Origin: Pseudoalteromonas sp. EB27
Lineage (GTDB): Bacteria; Pseudomonadota; Gammaproteobacteria; Enterobacterales; Alteromonadaceae
Assembly: GCF_001974875.1 (NCBI RefSeq)
Contig: NZ_MTQD01000014.1
Span: 62,001 to 126,000, forward strand
Length of the DNA stretch: 64,000 nt
Direction: 5' to 3'
The notes beneath the pieces were generated by a model that made no database searches, was not told where the DNA came from, and saw nothing but the letters and a program-made list of their open reading frames with translations. How positions within the stretch are numbered: position 1 is the stretch's first letter; each line of letters begins with the position of its first letter. This document shows, one piece after another, positions 48,539 to 58,320 of the stretch. Both the position numbers and the translations under genes were made by a program.

Positions 48539-49210
48539 ATGGATGGCCAAGTGATTTCTTCTTACTTAAAACAAGCACAACTTAGTGCTAATCCAGCTTT
48601 GATTTCAACAGAGCTTGAAAAGCTTGATCTACATTTAGCAAACACTGCTTTGCCTGATGTGTGTTGGGAGTATCAAATACCTGAGCTTGGCGAGGGCGGT
48701 GCATGTAGTTTATTTGGTTACTTACAAGATGAGCCATTCAAATTAACTGACTATCTTAAAAGTGATGAGCAAACACAGTTCAAGCTAGCTAATTTACAAA
48801 GTATTGTAAGCTACATTGAGCAGCAAATAGGCGTTGATTGGTATGGTATTTATCAATCAACTAATACCCATGAAGGTAAGCAACTATTAAAATTGGCTTA
48901 TCATGGTGCGCCTAGTCGTCCGTTGTTTCCTTTAACGCAAGCATTTGCGGCTGGCAGTAACAACGTACAGGTTGCGCTATCTCACAAGGGCCGCATTATT
49001 AATAACGTTGAAGCGTATTTATCACAAGGTGGTGAATACTACACATGCGATCCTAAAGTTAAATCAGAAACCTGCCTACCTTTATTTAATGCACAAAATG
49101 AATGTGTTGGTATTGTAGATGCAGAAGCCTTTAAAAATGATTTTTTTGATGAAAAGACGCTTGCCGTTTTAATTGCATGTTGTATTAAAATTCCTCACTT
49201 TCTAGTGTAA
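48539..49210 (+). CDS. GAF-domain protein
   Basis: 223 aa (219 if GTG 48551 is used, which has GGAT 6 nt upstream; ATG 48539 has none). The C-terminal half is a GAF domain with DWYGIYQ, VALSHKGRIINNV, YYTCDPKVKSETCLPLFNAQNECVGIVDAEAF. The pattern resembles free methionine-R-sulfoxide reductase (fRMsr): the TCDP cysteine matches the catalytic one, but the resolving GVCG motif is absent, so reductase activity is doubtful. It lies between crsR-like and the aminotransferase and may be a sensor. Confidence 0.72.
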   Translation: MDGQVISSYLKQAQLSANPALISTELEKLDLHLANTALPDVCWEYQIPELGEGGACSLFGYLQDEPFKLTDYLKSDEQTQFKLANLQSIVSYIEQQIGVDWYGIYQSTNTHEGKQLLKLAYHGAPSRPLFPLTQAFAAGSNNVQVALSHKGRIINNVEAYLSQGGEYYTCDPKVKSETCLPLFNAQNECVGIVDAEAFKNDFFDEKTLAVLIACCIKIPHFLV

Positions 49211-49290
49211 ATAACGCTAGTCAATATGATGTGCTTTTATGTTAAGCTTAGCTTAACAGCTAACCCCTAAATAACGATAAGAGATAGCCA

Positions 49291-50481
49291 ATGTTCTCAG
49301 TATTAAAACCATTACCAACAGATCCTATTCTTGGCCTTATGGCGGCCTATAAACAAGATACGAACCCTAATAAAATTGATTTAGGTGTAGGTGTCTACAA
49401 AGATGAGCAAGGCAATACACCGGTTCTTAAAGCGGTAAAAAAAGCTGAAGCGTTTCGTCTTGAAAACGAAATGAGCAAATCTTACATTGGTTTAGCGGGT
49501 AATTTAGATTACTGCCAAAAAATGGAGCAGTTACTATTAGGTGAACACCAAGCATTACTAGCTAACCGCGTACGTACTGCACAAGCTCCTGGTGGTACGG
49601 GTGCACTTCGTGTTGCAGCTGAATTTATTAAGCGTTGCAATAAAGACGCGACTGTTTGGGTAACTAACCCAACATGGGCTAACCACATTAGTTTGTTTGA
49701 AGCTGCAGGCTTAACAGTAAAAGAATACCCATATTACGATTACGAAAATAAAGATTTACTGTTTGATGAAATGATCAACACACTTAAACAAGTGCCTAAA
49801 GGTGATGTGGTTTTAGTGCATGCATGTTGTCATAATCCAAGCGGTATGGATTTAAATGAAACACAGTGGAATACGGTTGCCGAACTTGCAAAAGAAGTTG
49901 GCTTTACACCACTTGTTGATATTGCATACCAAGGCTTTGGTGCTTCACTTGAAGAAGATGCACGTGGCTTACGTATTTTAGCCGATGCAGTAGAAGAGCT
50001 AATTATTTGTTCTTCATGTTCTAAAAACTTTGGCTTATACCGCGAGCGTATTGGTGCATGTTCACTAATTGCAAAAGACAGCGCAACAGCAGATATTTCA
50101 AACTCTGTAATGCTAAGCGTTGTACGTAGTATTTACTCAATGCCGCCAGCGCATGGTGCTGACATTGTTAATACTATTTTAAGCAGTACTGAGCTTACAC
50201 AATTATGGCACTCTGAGCTTGATGAAATGCGTAGCCGCATAAATGGCTTACGTAGCTTAATTAAAGAAAGCTTAGCAACTAAAGATATTGCTCAAGATTT
50301 CTCGTTTATCGAGCGCCAAAACGGTATGTTTTCTTTCTTAGGTATTAATAAAGAGCAAATTGCTCGCCTACAAAAAGAATACGGCATTTACATTGTTGGC
50401 TCTAGCCGCGTAAATGTTGCAGGTGTTAGTCATTCAAATATTGAATACTTTTCAAATGCTGTTGCTGACGTTTGTAAATAA
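49291..50481 (+). CDS. tyrB: Class I aromatic/aspartate aminotransferase (TyrB/AspC)
   Basis: 396 aa PLP enzyme. Motifs of the AspC/TyrB group: PTDPILGLMAAYKQD, LGVGVYKDEQGNTPVLKAVKKAE, QAPGGTGALRVAAEF, HACCHNPSGMDL, DIAYQGFG and the PLP lysine in SSCSKNFGLYRERIG. It interconverts aspartate or aromatic amino acids and their keto acids, the last step of Tyr and Phe synthesis. The neighbouring tyrosine permease and the tyrA/pheA genes 7-9 kb away favour the aromatic role. AspC function cannot be excluded. Confidence 0.87.
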   Translation: MFSVLKPLPTDPILGLMAAYKQDTNPNKIDLGVGVYKDEQGNTPVLKAVKKAEAFRLENEMSKSYIGLAGNLDYCQKMEQLLLGEHQALLANRVRTAQAPGGTGALRVAAEFIKRCNKDATVWVTNPTWANHISLFEAAGLTVKEYPYYDYENKDLLFDEMINTLKQVPKGDVVLVHACCHNPSGMDLNETQWNTVAELAKEVGFTPLVDIAYQGFGASLEEDARGLRILADAVEELIICSSCSKNFGLYRERIGACSLIAKDSATADISNSVMLSVVRSIYSMPPAHGADIVNTILSSTELTQLWHSELDEMRSRINGLRSLIKESLATKDIAQDFSFIERQNGMFSFLGINKEQIARLQKEYGIYIVGSSRVNVAGVSHSNIEYFSNAVADVCK

Positions 50482-50494
50482 ACGCAGTTAATAT

Positions 50495-50528
50495 AAAAAA
50501 CCGCACACCTGATGATGTGCGGTTTTTT
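50495..50528. terminator. Bidirectional terminator
   Basis: AAAAAACCGCACA / TGTGCGGTTTTTT around a short loop, between convergent tyrB and tyrP. Confidence 0.9.
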
Positions 50529-50553
50529 ATTATCTAAATTAAAACAAAAAACT

Positions 50554-51756
50554 TTAACCAATAGCAGGAATAAGCCCCACCATTTGCATAAACTGCGCAG
50601 CAATAATAGTTATGCCACATATAGCTGCTATACCAAGCCCAACATTCCCACTTTTTACTTTATAGCCTGTTTTATTTGATGTTGTACGCTGTTTATAAAC
50701 CATTGCTACAGGCAAAAATATAGCCAGCACGACAAGTGCTATTGCAGCGTAACCTAAAGCCATAATAAAGCCTTGAGGGTAAAATAGCGCAAAGCCAAGT
50801 GGCGGAATAAACGTAATTAAGGCCGTTTTTATTCGATCCGTTTTATTGTCACCTTTTTTAAATGCATCAGCAAAAAAATCAAATAACCCTAAACTCACCC
50901 CTAAAAATGATGTCGCCAGTGCTAAATCAGCAAATAACTTAACGGCCGTTGCCACACTTGGGTTATGCGCAATGCTTGCCACGCTAGATACAAACCCATT
51001 AAGCCCATGGCTGTTGAGTAAATCAGCTTGACTCATAATACCTTGGCTAAGTAGTTGCCAAAAAATATAAATGACTAAAGGTAGGGCAGCTCCAGCAATC
51101 ATTACTTTGCGCAGTACTTTTATTTCAACACCAACATATTTAACAATAGAGGGGATAGATCCATGAAAGCCAAACGAAGTAAATATAACCGGTATAGCTG
51201 AAAGGATTAACCCTTGCTCCACAGGCATCTCTAATAAGTGCTTACCTTGCACATAAGGGGTAAGCATGTAAAACAAGCTAGCTAACACAATAATTTTTAT
51301 TGTAAATAACACTCTATTTAGTTTATCTACCTTGCTAGTGCCTAGCGTTACTACACTTGCAATAATAACAGCAAGAATCACAGAGCCAAACTGTGGGGCT
51401 ATATCTACATCAAAGCCTATATTTATACGCGCTTGGAGTTGTGCACCACCACCTGCAATATAAGCAGCGCATAAAGCGTAAAATAAAAAAACCATCGAAA
51501 AATTCGCAATATATTGTCCGCGTTTTCCAAGCCATAATTTAGCCAATGTATTTAATGTAGCATCGCGTGGTGCATATTGGTGTAGCTCTAACATGAGTAG
51601 TGCGGTGTAGGTCATTAGTAACCAGCTAGCAATTATTAATGCAAGTGCAGTACTAAACCCAAGCCCGGCAGATGCAATTGGCAATGCCAACATACCCGCA
51701 CCAATAGTGGTGCCTGCAACAATTAACATGCTTCCAGTTGTTTTATTTTTAAGCAC
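50554..51756 (-). CDS. tyrP: Tyrosine-specific permease TyrP (HAAAP family)
   Basis: 400 aa, about 11 helices. The N-terminus GSMLIVAGTTIGAGMLALPIASAGLGFS, SAIPVIFTSFGFHGSIPSIVKYVG and LFADLALATSFLGVSLGLFDF match TyrP closely. Imports tyrosine with protons. GTG start at 51756 with AAGG 7 nt upstream. A near-perfect TyrR box lies about 92-110 bp upstream, in the spacer shared with the EamA gene. Confidence 0.92.
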   Translation of the reverse strand: MLKNKTTGSMLIVAGTTIGAGMLALPIASAGLGFSTALALIIASWLLMTYTALLMLELHQYAPRDATLNTLAKLWLGKRGQYIANFSMVFLFYALCAAYIAGGGAQLQARINIGFDVDIAPQFGSVILAVIIASVVTLGTSKVDKLNRVLFTIKIIVLASLFYMLTPYVQGKHLLEMPVEQGLILSAIPVIFTSFGFHGSIPSIVKYVGVEIKVLRKVMIAGAALPLVIYIFWQLLSQGIMSQADLLNSHGLNGFVSSVASIAHNPSVATAVKLFADLALATSFLGVSLGLFDFFADAFKKGDNKTDRIKTALITFIPPLGFALFYPQGFIMALGYAAIALVVLAIFLPVAMVYKQRTTSNKTGYKVKSGNVGLGIAAICGITIIAAQFMQMVGLIPAIG

Positions 51757-51847
51757 TTAATTACCTTAATTATTATTAATATTGATGCACCATATAACTA
51801 GTTGCTCAAATCTCAAATAGTTTTGTAATAAAAGAACGTTATTAAAA

Positions 51848-51865
51848 TGTAACTTACAATTTACA
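51848..51865. promoter_or_regulatory. TyrR box upstream of tyrP
   Basis: TGTAAC-TTACAA-TTTACA matches TGTAAA-N6-TTTACA at 11 of 12 bases. tyrP is a classical TyrR target. The distance from the start allows either repression or activation. Confidence 0.72.
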
Positions 51866-51971
51866 ACTGTATTTATTAAGGACTTTAGTGTTTAAAAAGT
51901 ACTAAAGCACAGTAGTGAGCGTATAATTTATTTTTTGTTTTATTCATTCATATAAAGCGTAGGGATGGCAC

Positions 51972-52865
51972 GTGCCAGTTAAAGTATCGTATTTTTTAAT
52001 GGTTCTTATATGGTCTACTACACCACTGGGTATAGTGTGGAGCAGTGACACTGTATCGCCAACACTTGCAGTATTAATGCGGATGCTGGTGGGGCTATTT
52101 TTAGGCGGGTTAATTGTTGCTATTACAAATATTAGAGTGCCTTGGAGCAAAAATGCATGCTTACTTTATTTTTATTCGAGTATAGGTATTTTTGGCGGTA
52201 TGTTGTTGAGCTATATGGCAGCTAAAACAGTCCCTTCGGGTATTATTTCGCTTATGTTTGGCCTTGCTCCTATTTTGTCAGGGTTGCTTGCTCAGCAATT
52301 ATTAAATGAACCTAAATTTAGCCCGATTAAATTAGTTGCGTTAGCGTGCGCCTTAATTGGCTTATATTTCGTTAGTTATAACCAAGTGCAAAGCTCGCAA
52401 ACTCAAGGGCTCGGGTTACTTTATGTGTTTATGGCTGTCTGCTTTTTTAGTTTAAGTGGTGTGATGATCAAGCGCGTGAAAATTGCGATTCATCCTATGG
52501 CAACAACATTTGGCGCATTGGTTTTTGTAACCCCACTCTTTTTTATTGCTTGGTGGTTATTAGATGGTGAATTGCATATACAAAACTGGAGTGCAAAATC
52601 ATTGTGGGCTATTGGTTATTTAGGAATATTTGGATCTTTAGTAGGGGCTTTGGCGTATTTTCATGTGCTGCAAAACCTAAATGCAAGCACGGTATCACTT
52701 ACTACACTTATCACCCCTAGCTTTGCGTTAGGCTTGGGAGCTTGGCTAAATAATGAGTCATTGAGCCAAGAACTAATAATTGGTGCGGTTATTATTTTAA
52801 TTAGTCTAGGTTTTTTCCAATTTGGTGATAAGTTTTTAAGGCGAAAGAAAGTAAACACAAATTAG
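51972..52865 (+). CDS. EamA/DMT superfamily transporter
   Basis: 297 aa with ten predicted helices in two EamA halves (about 5-135 and 145-285); typical MVLIWSTTPLGIVWS start and GxL-rich helices. A metabolite exporter or importer; substrate unknown. GTG 51972 has AGGGA upstream. Its 3' end has been tandemly duplicated (see the repeat at 52811). Confidence 0.83.
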   Translation: MPVKVSYFLMVLIWSTTPLGIVWSSDTVSPTLAVLMRMLVGLFLGGLIVAITNIRVPWSKNACLLYFYSSIGIFGGMLLSYMAAKTVPSGIISLMFGLAPILSGLLAQQLLNEPKFSPIKLVALACALIGLYFVSYNQVQSSQTQGLGLLYVFMAVCFFSLSGVMIKRVKIAIHPMATTFGALVFVTPLFFIAWWLLDGELHIQNWSAKSLWAIGYLGIFGSLVGALAYFHVLQNLNASTVSLTTLITPSFALGLGAWLNNESLSQELIIGAVIILISLGFFQFGDKFLRRKKVNTN

Positions 52866-52938
52866 CTTTACTACATTTTTTCAATTTAGTGATAAGTTTT
52901 AAAGCGAAAGAAAGTAAGCGCAAATTAGCTTTACTACA
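52811..52938. repeat. Tandem duplication of the EamA gene 3' end
   Basis: Unit 1 (52811-52875, 65 bp) contains the last 18 codons and stop of the EamA gene. Unit 2 (52876-52938, 63 bp) repeats it with about 6 differences including two 1-bp deletions that break the frame. A short third start (TTTTTTCTATTTG) follows. Unit 2 fills the whole gap and covers the motY stop codon. Confidence 0.9.
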
Positions 52939-53812
52939 TTTTTTCTATTTGAATAATTAAACGACGGTTTTTGTCTCGGCTTAAAATGTTATCGTTATTA
53001 TCAACAAAGCGTTTTTCGCCCAAACCGGTTGTTTGTACTTTTGTTTCATCAACACCCAAGCTCACCATATAATCTTTTATAGTTTTGGCGCGCTTGCGCG
53101 ATAAATCTAAGTTATTCCAGCGTCCGCCATAACTATCGGTGTATGAGTCAATACTAATGGACTCTATGCTTGCATCATTTTTTAAATACTCAGCAATCTT
53201 ATCAAGACGTTGTTGCGAGGATTTAGTTAATTTACTGCTGTTAGATTGATAGTTCATTACAGTAAACGAAATATCTTCAAAGCTGTAAGGGAGTAGCTCA
53301 TCACGGCATTGTAAAAAAGCCCAGTAAGCTTGTTTAAAGTTTACGCTCGATATACCAACGGCAATTTTATCGGCACTGTTTTGCCAGTCTTGATAATAAA
53401 AAGTAGGGTAGTAGCCTTTTTCAAGCTCGGTAAGCATTTCCCATGCGGTTTTATTGCCTAGCTCGCCATCAAACTTTTTAAGTAATTTCATATTTGCAAT
53501 ATCGCGAGCGGGCAATCCTGCACGCCATGTAGGTGGCACTGCTTTTAAACCTGCAATTGCGTAGTTATCTGGGCGTACAACCATATCTAAATTAAATGTT
53601 AAGTTTTTATTTTTACTTGCAGAAGCTTTAAATATAGCTTCACCGTAATAAGGAACCTCATGATTTAACTGGCATTGTAAGCGCGTTGTTTTAACGACTT
53701 CCCAGTTGGAGTTGTCTTGGGTTGCTGTGTATTGGCGCATAGCAGCTTGCGAGTGAGCACTGCAAAGCACTGCACTTATACTAAGGCTAATAAATAACAA
53801 CTTATACTTCAT
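52934..53812 (-). CDS. motY: Sodium-type flagellar protein MotY
   Basis: 292 aa. Signal peptide (cut near SQA), MotY-specific N-domain (QYTATQDNSNWEVVKTTRLQCQLNHEVPYYGEA, WRAGLPARDIANMKLLKKFDG, TAWEMLTELEKGYYPTFYYQDWQ) and a C-terminal OmpA-like peptidoglycan-binding domain (TDSYGGRWNNLDLSRKRAKTI, DKNRRLIIQI). It forms the T ring that anchors PomAB/MotX stators of the polar flagellum. GGAGAG precedes ATG 53812. Its last codons lie next to the tandem repeat and its stop is inside it. Confidence 0.93.
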   Translation of the reverse strand: MKYKLLFISLSISAVLCSAHSQAAMRQYTATQDNSNWEVVKTTRLQCQLNHEVPYYGEAIFKASASKNKNLTFNLDMVVRPDNYAIAGLKAVPPTWRAGLPARDIANMKLLKKFDGELGNKTAWEMLTELEKGYYPTFYYQDWQNSADKIAVGISSVNFKQAYWAFLQCRDELLPYSFEDISFTVMNYQSNSSKLTKSSQQRLDKIAEYLKNDASIESISIDSYTDSYGGRWNNLDLSRKRAKTIKDYMVSLGVDETKVQTTGLGEKRFVDNNDNILSRDKNRRLIIQIEKM

Positions 53813-54014
53813 GGTGCTCTCCAGCTATCCGGGAATGCCAATAATTTGGCAAATTAACGACTGCAATGATTAGTTTGTTCTCTATATAACTAACTTATAA
53901 GTTAAAGCAAGTTATGTGCCTATAATTTTAAAGCAATAAATACTTAAATCCCCTAGCCTAGGGGGCATCAATTTTGACATAATAGTCAGCTTACACGTAT
54001 AAACAAAGAAGACT

Positions 54015-54719
54015 ATGGCAAATACTGAGCAAACACCTTTCGCAAAACGCTTTCGTGGATTTTTTCCTGTTGTTATTGATGTTGAAACTGCAGGTTTTAA
54101 CAAAGAAACAGATGCCTTGTTAGAAATAGCAGCCTCTGTTTTAAAAATGGATGACGAAGGACTGCTCAGCATAGATCATACAGTTCATTTTCATGTTCAG
54201 CCATTCGAAGGCGCTAATATAGAACAAGCAGCTATCGACTTTAATGGTATAGACCCGTTTTCACCATTACGTGGCGCAGTACCTGAAGATGAAGTAATTA
54301 AAGAAATATGTAAAGTAGTACGCAAAGCGCAAAAGGCTGCTGGGTGCCAACGCTCAGTTATTGTGGCGCATAATGCCGCATTCGATCATGGCTTTTTAAA
54401 TGCAGCAATAGAGCGTAATAACATTAAGCGTACGCCATTTCATCCCTTCGTAAGCTTTGATACAACATCTTTAGCGGGTTTAGCGTTAGGGCAAACTGTA
54501 TTAGCAAAAGCATGTAGAGCGGCTGGTATCGAGTTTGATAACAGCCAAGCGCACTCAGCGCTTTACGACACAGAACGTACAGCCGAGCTTTATTGTTTAA
54601 TAGTAAACCGCTGGCAGCAATTAGGTGGTTGGCCATTAGCGCCGCTAGATGATGGCGACGCTGATGCCGAAGTTGACACTGAAACAAAAAATGACGAAGA
54701 AACTAAAACGTCTGAGTAA
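54015..54719 (+). CDS. rnt: Ribonuclease T
   Basis: 234 aa DEDDh 3'-5' exonuclease: [10 protein letters not shown] (Asp, Glu), [15 protein letters not shown] (Asp) and [15 protein letters not shown] (His, Asp). It trims tRNA 3' ends and turns over the CCA end. It has an acidic tail rich in Asp, Glu and Thr. Its coding end overlaps the convergent FapA gene by 17 bp. Confidence 0.96.
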   Translation: MANTEQTPFAKRFRGFFPVVIDVETAGFNKETDALLEIAASVLKMDDEGLLSIDHTVHFHVQPFEGANIEQAAIDFNGIDPFSPLRGAVPEDEVIKEICKVVRKAQKAAGCQRSVIVAHNAAFDHGFLNAAIERNNIKRTPFHPFVSFDTTSLAGLALGQTVLAKACRAAGIEFDNSQAHSALYDTERTAELYCLIVNRWQQLGGWPLAPLDDGDADAEVDTETKNDEETKTSE

Positions 54720-56328
54720 TTTTACCCTCAGTTAGCTTAACTAGGTGGGGCGGGTAAATACGCGAAAATTGTTTAGAATCTTTCGCTATTTTAAGTTCCA
54801 CACCAGGGTGCATTAATTCATTTACTTTTAAACGACTACTGGCAAGTAATTGCACTATTTTTTGCTTAATAAGTAGTTTTTGACGATGAATATGCGCAGA
54901 GCGTATTTTTATATGCTTTTCATTTTCAGTTATTTTATTCATGAATTGCTGGCGCTGAGCAGCACTCGCAATTTTACTCGCTTTTTCACGAGCCTGTTGT
55001 AAAGCCGTTACTTTAGTCGCAAGTATTTTTTCAAAGTCAGTTATTTGAATTTGCTTTTGGCGAAGCTCAAACCAGAGTTGTGCTAAAAATACGCGTGTTT
55101 TAGTACCGGCTGGCGCGCCTAATTCACCTGTTTCAATGCGCATAGCATCTAAAATATTACCGCCAATAATTTTACCTCGCGGGTCATTTGCTTTGCCTAC
55201 ACGTATTAATCGCCTAGCACTTAAATCACAATGCAGAGCTTGGCGTTCAATAAATAAATCTTGTTCGGATTTAATATTGCAGTACTGGGCATAACCAATC
55301 GAAATAGTTCGCTGAGAGGTTATAGAGCATGTAAATGCTTCCTCGCCTTCACGTTTTCGGCCAATTGCGCCAAGCATAATGGTTACCGCACTTTTACTTT
55401 CAACAGTTCCTGACTCTACAAAACCAAGTACCGTAATATCACCGTTGGCTTTTACACGCATGCCGTCTTTAATATCGCCAGTAATAATTACGCTACCATC
55501 AAAGTCAACGTGGCCGGTGCTTACATCTACGTTATCAAAGCATAAAACATCATCTACACGCATACCACGGGGTAGGGCAACGGGCACACCTTTGCAGTCG
55601 GCAATAAGCATATTAGGATTATTAGGGTCTACTTTTGTACCTTCGAACGGCTGGAGTTGGTGATCTTTACCTGGTTTTGCACTAATTGAATCGCCAAATA
55701 CTGTATAGCCTTCTTCTCCAGGGGTAGCTGCAATACGCTGCATTAAGGGAGTGCCAGGTTTTACGGTGATAATAGCGCCAAGGTTTTTCATATCAACCTT
55801 ACCGCCTTCTTTAGCTTGTGGGCTGAGTACTCGGTCTTGGGCTGTTGAGCATAAACGCACAAATTTAGCATCGCGGCCTTCTTTAGGATTGCGCCCATGT
55901 GCAATTATGGCACTGTAAGAGCTTCCTGCTGGTTGCTCAAACTGCTGGCCTAAAAAGGTATCAAGCGCACGAGGACTTATTCCTTTTTTAATACCTGCAT
56001 CAGCAAGTGCTTTTTGCGCGCCTTCCATAGACAAAAGTGCGCCACCTTTAGCGGTAGTTAATGTTGCTTCTGCGACCATGTTTTTTTCATCAATATTAAT
56101 GACAATTGAAGCATCTACAGCTTTAGCAACGACAAGCGATACTTCCTGATAATTTTTAGTTGGCGCAAAAAGCTTTCCAATATTAGCAATTACAGCTTCG
56201 TACTCACTAAACTCAGATTGTTCGAGCATTTGCGTTAACTGAGTACTTGTAACAGGAAAACCACTATCAATAGGGTGACTTTCTAAAGAGACAAACCCTG
56301 TACTTTTATCAAATGAAAAAACCGACAT
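54703..56328 (-). CDS. FapA/DUF342 family protein
   Basis: 541 aa. The DUF342/FapA core has repeated beta-helix-like turns ([54 protein letters not shown]) followed by an alpha-helical coiled coil (about 420-500). In Vibrio, FapA is a flagellar assembly factor linked to glucose signalling. motY is close by, which suits a flagellar role, but that is inference. AGGGA precedes ATG 56328. The 3' end overlaps rnt. Confidence 0.85.
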   Translation of the reverse strand: MSVFSFDKSTGFVSLESHPIDSGFPVTSTQLTQMLEQSEFSEYEAVIANIGKLFAPTKNYQEVSLVVAKAVDASIVINIDEKNMVAEATLTTAKGGALLSMEGAQKALADAGIKKGISPRALDTFLGQQFEQPAGSSYSAIIAHGRNPKEGRDAKFVRLCSTAQDRVLSPQAKEGGKVDMKNLGAIITVKPGTPLMQRIAATPGEEGYTVFGDSISAKPGKDHQLQPFEGTKVDPNNPNMLIADCKGVPVALPRGMRVDDVLCFDNVDVSTGHVDFDGSVIITGDIKDGMRVKANGDITVLGFVESGTVESKSAVTIMLGAIGRKREGEEAFTCSITSQRTISIGYAQYCNIKSEQDLFIERQALHCDLSARRLIRVGKANDPRGKIIGGNILDAMRIETGELGAPAGTKTRVFLAQLWFELRQKQIQITDFEKILATKVTALQQAREKASKIASAAQRQQFMNKITENEKHIKIRSAHIHRQKLLIKQKIVQLLASSRLKVNELMHPGVELKIAKDSKQFSRIYPPHLVKLTEGKITQTF

Positions 56329-56591
56329 TTATTAATTCCCTACTCTATGCCTGTTATTATTTTTATTTTTTACAACTAAAGGTTTAGAAATAGCAAAAAC
56401 CTTAACTCCTCATTTGAACACAGGTTAAACACATTGTTAAGTAAATGTTTATATAGGCTTGCATAAACTAAATTTTGCTTACTTAACGCGCGATTGACAT
56501 ATACAACTAAAATAAAGCGTTACTAGGCCTTGAGTATCAGTACTTTACTCAGTTATACTGTTTGTACGCTCTGAATTGAGTTACTAATTCA

Positions 56592-56948
56592 GGGGCTGAT
56601 TAGGATTCGACGGAATTCAAGAAGCCCAAGGTGCATGTCGAGGTGCGGTTTGCCTCGTTAAACAGCCGCAACCTAAAGTAATCGCAAACGACGATAACTA
56701 CTCTCTAGCAGCTTAGGCTGGCTAGCGCTCCTTCCATGTATTCTTGTGGACTGGATTTTGGAGTGTCACCCTAACACCTGATCGCGACGGAAACCCTGGC
56801 CGGGGTTGAAGCGCTAAAACTAAGCGGCCTCGCCTTTATTTACCGTGTTTGTCCGGGACTTAAAGGTTAATTAAATGACAATACTAAACATGTAGTACCG
56901 ACGGTCGAGGCTTTTCGGACGGGGGTTCAAATCCCCCCAGCTCCACCA
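56592..56948 (+). ncRNA. ssrA: Transfer-messenger RNA (tmRNA)
   Basis: 357 nt. The 5' end GGGGCTGATTAGGATTCGAC pairs with the 3' end ...CCCCAGCTCCACCA to form the tRNA-like domain, with a TTCAAATC T-loop and CCA encoded. The tag frame at 56684-56716 reads ANDDNYSLAA then TAG. It rescues stalled ribosomes with SmpB. A strong terminator follows. smpB, often adjacent in other species, is not in the window. Confidence 0.97.
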
Positions 56949-56985
56949 ATAAAGGTTTTTGAACTCGTTATTCGAAAACCATAAG

Positions 56986-57026
56986 AAACCCGCAAATTTG
57001 TTAATCCAAATTTGCGGGTTTTTTTA
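56986..57026 (+). terminator. Terminator downstream of ssrA
   Basis: Stem AAACCCGCAAATTTG / CAAATTTGCGGGTTT with a 6-nt loop, then a T-run. It can also serve the convergent gene at 57053. Confidence 0.92.
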
Positions 57027-57052
57027 TGGAATTTATAAAGTGAAAATAAAGT

Positions 57053-58186
57053 TTAAGAAATTCTAATTGCACGTAGCTTCATTTTTATTGCAATTACAAG
57101 CAGGCTAAATAATGACAGCATACTTATTAACAACGTTAGGTTAAGTATAGGGTTACTTGGCTCATAGGTAGCGACAGGAGAGTTGTTTATAGTTTGCGAG
57201 TTTTGATGTTGCCTAATATAGCTTTGGCTGATCCAATCTACCGCGTTTATCCATTGTACTTTGGCGGGGTCAGTATTGTTTAGCATCCCTATTGCGTGCT
57301 TATCGTTATCTAAGCTTTTTGAAAGTTGTATCAGTTGCTGCCAAAATTCATTTTTAGGGCCTAGGTCGTCTATCTCTTGCAGGTGCTGTTGTAATTTGTC
57401 ACCCCCCATCGTTTTTATATCAGCTTGCCCGGTAGTTTGCGCGTAGCTATTTATTAGCGATGAAAAGCGTCTAAAGTACTCATTACTTTTTTGCTGTGTA
57501 GGGTTAGTTGTTCGCTCGTTTGTTACTTTTTGTGCTGGTTGATTTAGGCTATTTTGATCAATCAAATATTGTTTATAATTTTGGTAACTTAAGTTGTTTG
57601 TAGTTGTGTTATTTGTAGTTCCGTTATTTAGAATGCCAAAGTTGTTTTTCAGTGCATTAACACTGATCACTACGCCTATTAAGGTAATAATACAAAGTGC
57701 GCTATAGCAAAAGTACAATGCGCTTTTTAAAGTGTTACGCAGTAGTTTATATTTATTATAACTTTGCTTAATAGCTGCAGCTGTATTTGGGGCTTTGCCC
57801 GTATCTAGGCGTTCACTTTGTATTGAGATACTTTTGCCTTCAGTACTTTCACTAATGTGTTTATCTGTATTTTTACTGTGCTCAGTGAGTGCTATTTGAT
57901 TATTTTGAGATTGAGAGATTACAGTAATTAGTTGAGGTTCTACTTTAGTAATCAAACCTAGCTTTTTAAGTGAGGATTCTGTTTTAACAGCATCAATACT
58001 CGATAAGTCTTTTTTTAAAGCGTAAGCTTTTCCATCAAATAACTGAACAACAATATTATGAGGAATATTAAGAAGTTGGCTGAGTTGTTCTTGGGCAGAG
58101 GTAAGGTCAGTATTTTGATATAACTGACCATTAAAAACAATTTTAAATGTGGCGCTCACGTTGGTACCTTGCTTGTGTAATTCCAT
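57053..58186 (-). CDS. Two-helix membrane protein with an N-terminal cytoplasmic domain, unknown function
   Basis: 377 aa (368 if GTG 58159 is used, which has AAGG 7 nt upstream; ATG 58186 has none). Residues about 12-90 form a compact domain (FKIVFNGQL, LLNIPHNIVVQLFDGKAYALKKDL, LGLITKVEP) that I have seen as a leading module in assorted membrane proteins of marine gammaproteobacteria but cannot name. Helices at about 150-172 and 345-367 enclose a periplasmic domain rich in Asn, Thr and Gln. It lies 36 bp after the ssrA terminator arm. No enzymatic motif. Confidence 0.72.
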   Translation of the reverse strand: MELHKQGTNVSATFKIVFNGQLYQNTDLTSAQEQLSQLLNIPHNIVVQLFDGKAYALKKDLSSIDAVKTESSLKKLGLITKVEPQLITVISQSQNNQIALTEHSKNTDKHISESTEGKSISIQSERLDTGKAPNTAAAIKQSYNKYKLLRNTLKSALYFCYSALCIITLIGVVISVNALKNNFGILNNGTTNNTTTNNLSYQNYKQYLIDQNSLNQPAQKVTNERTTNPTQQKSNEYFRRFSSLINSYAQTTGQADIKTMGGDKLQQHLQEIDDLGPKNEFWQQLIQLSKSLDNDKHAIGMLNNTDPAKVQWINAVDWISQSYIRQHQNSQTINNSPVATYEPSNPILNLTLLISMLSLFSLLVIAIKMKLRAIRIS

Positions 58187-58264
58187 TTTTGGAATTTTAT
58201 TTTTATTATTTGATACACAAAGTTAATTTAACAGATAAAGGTGATGCTTTCTAATAATTTGTAA

Positions 58265-58298
58265 TTAAAAAAGCCTTAACAAACAGCGTTAAGGCTTT
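58265..58298 (-). terminator. Terminator downstream of the YHYH operon
   Basis: Stem AAAGCCTTAAC / GTTAAGGCTTT followed on the minus strand by six U. Confidence 0.85.
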
Positions 58299-58320
58299 GG
58301 CGTGTAGCTGTTATTTTACT

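Noticed and set aside
48539-49210. Free methionine-R-sulfoxide reductase
   Set aside because: The GAF fold and one Cys match, but the GVCG resolving motif is absent, so only a GAF-domain call is supported.
49206-49223. TGTAAA-N6-TAGTCA as a TyrR box before tyrB
   Set aside because: The right half agrees at only 3 of 6 bases and the left half is part of the stop region of the preceding gene.
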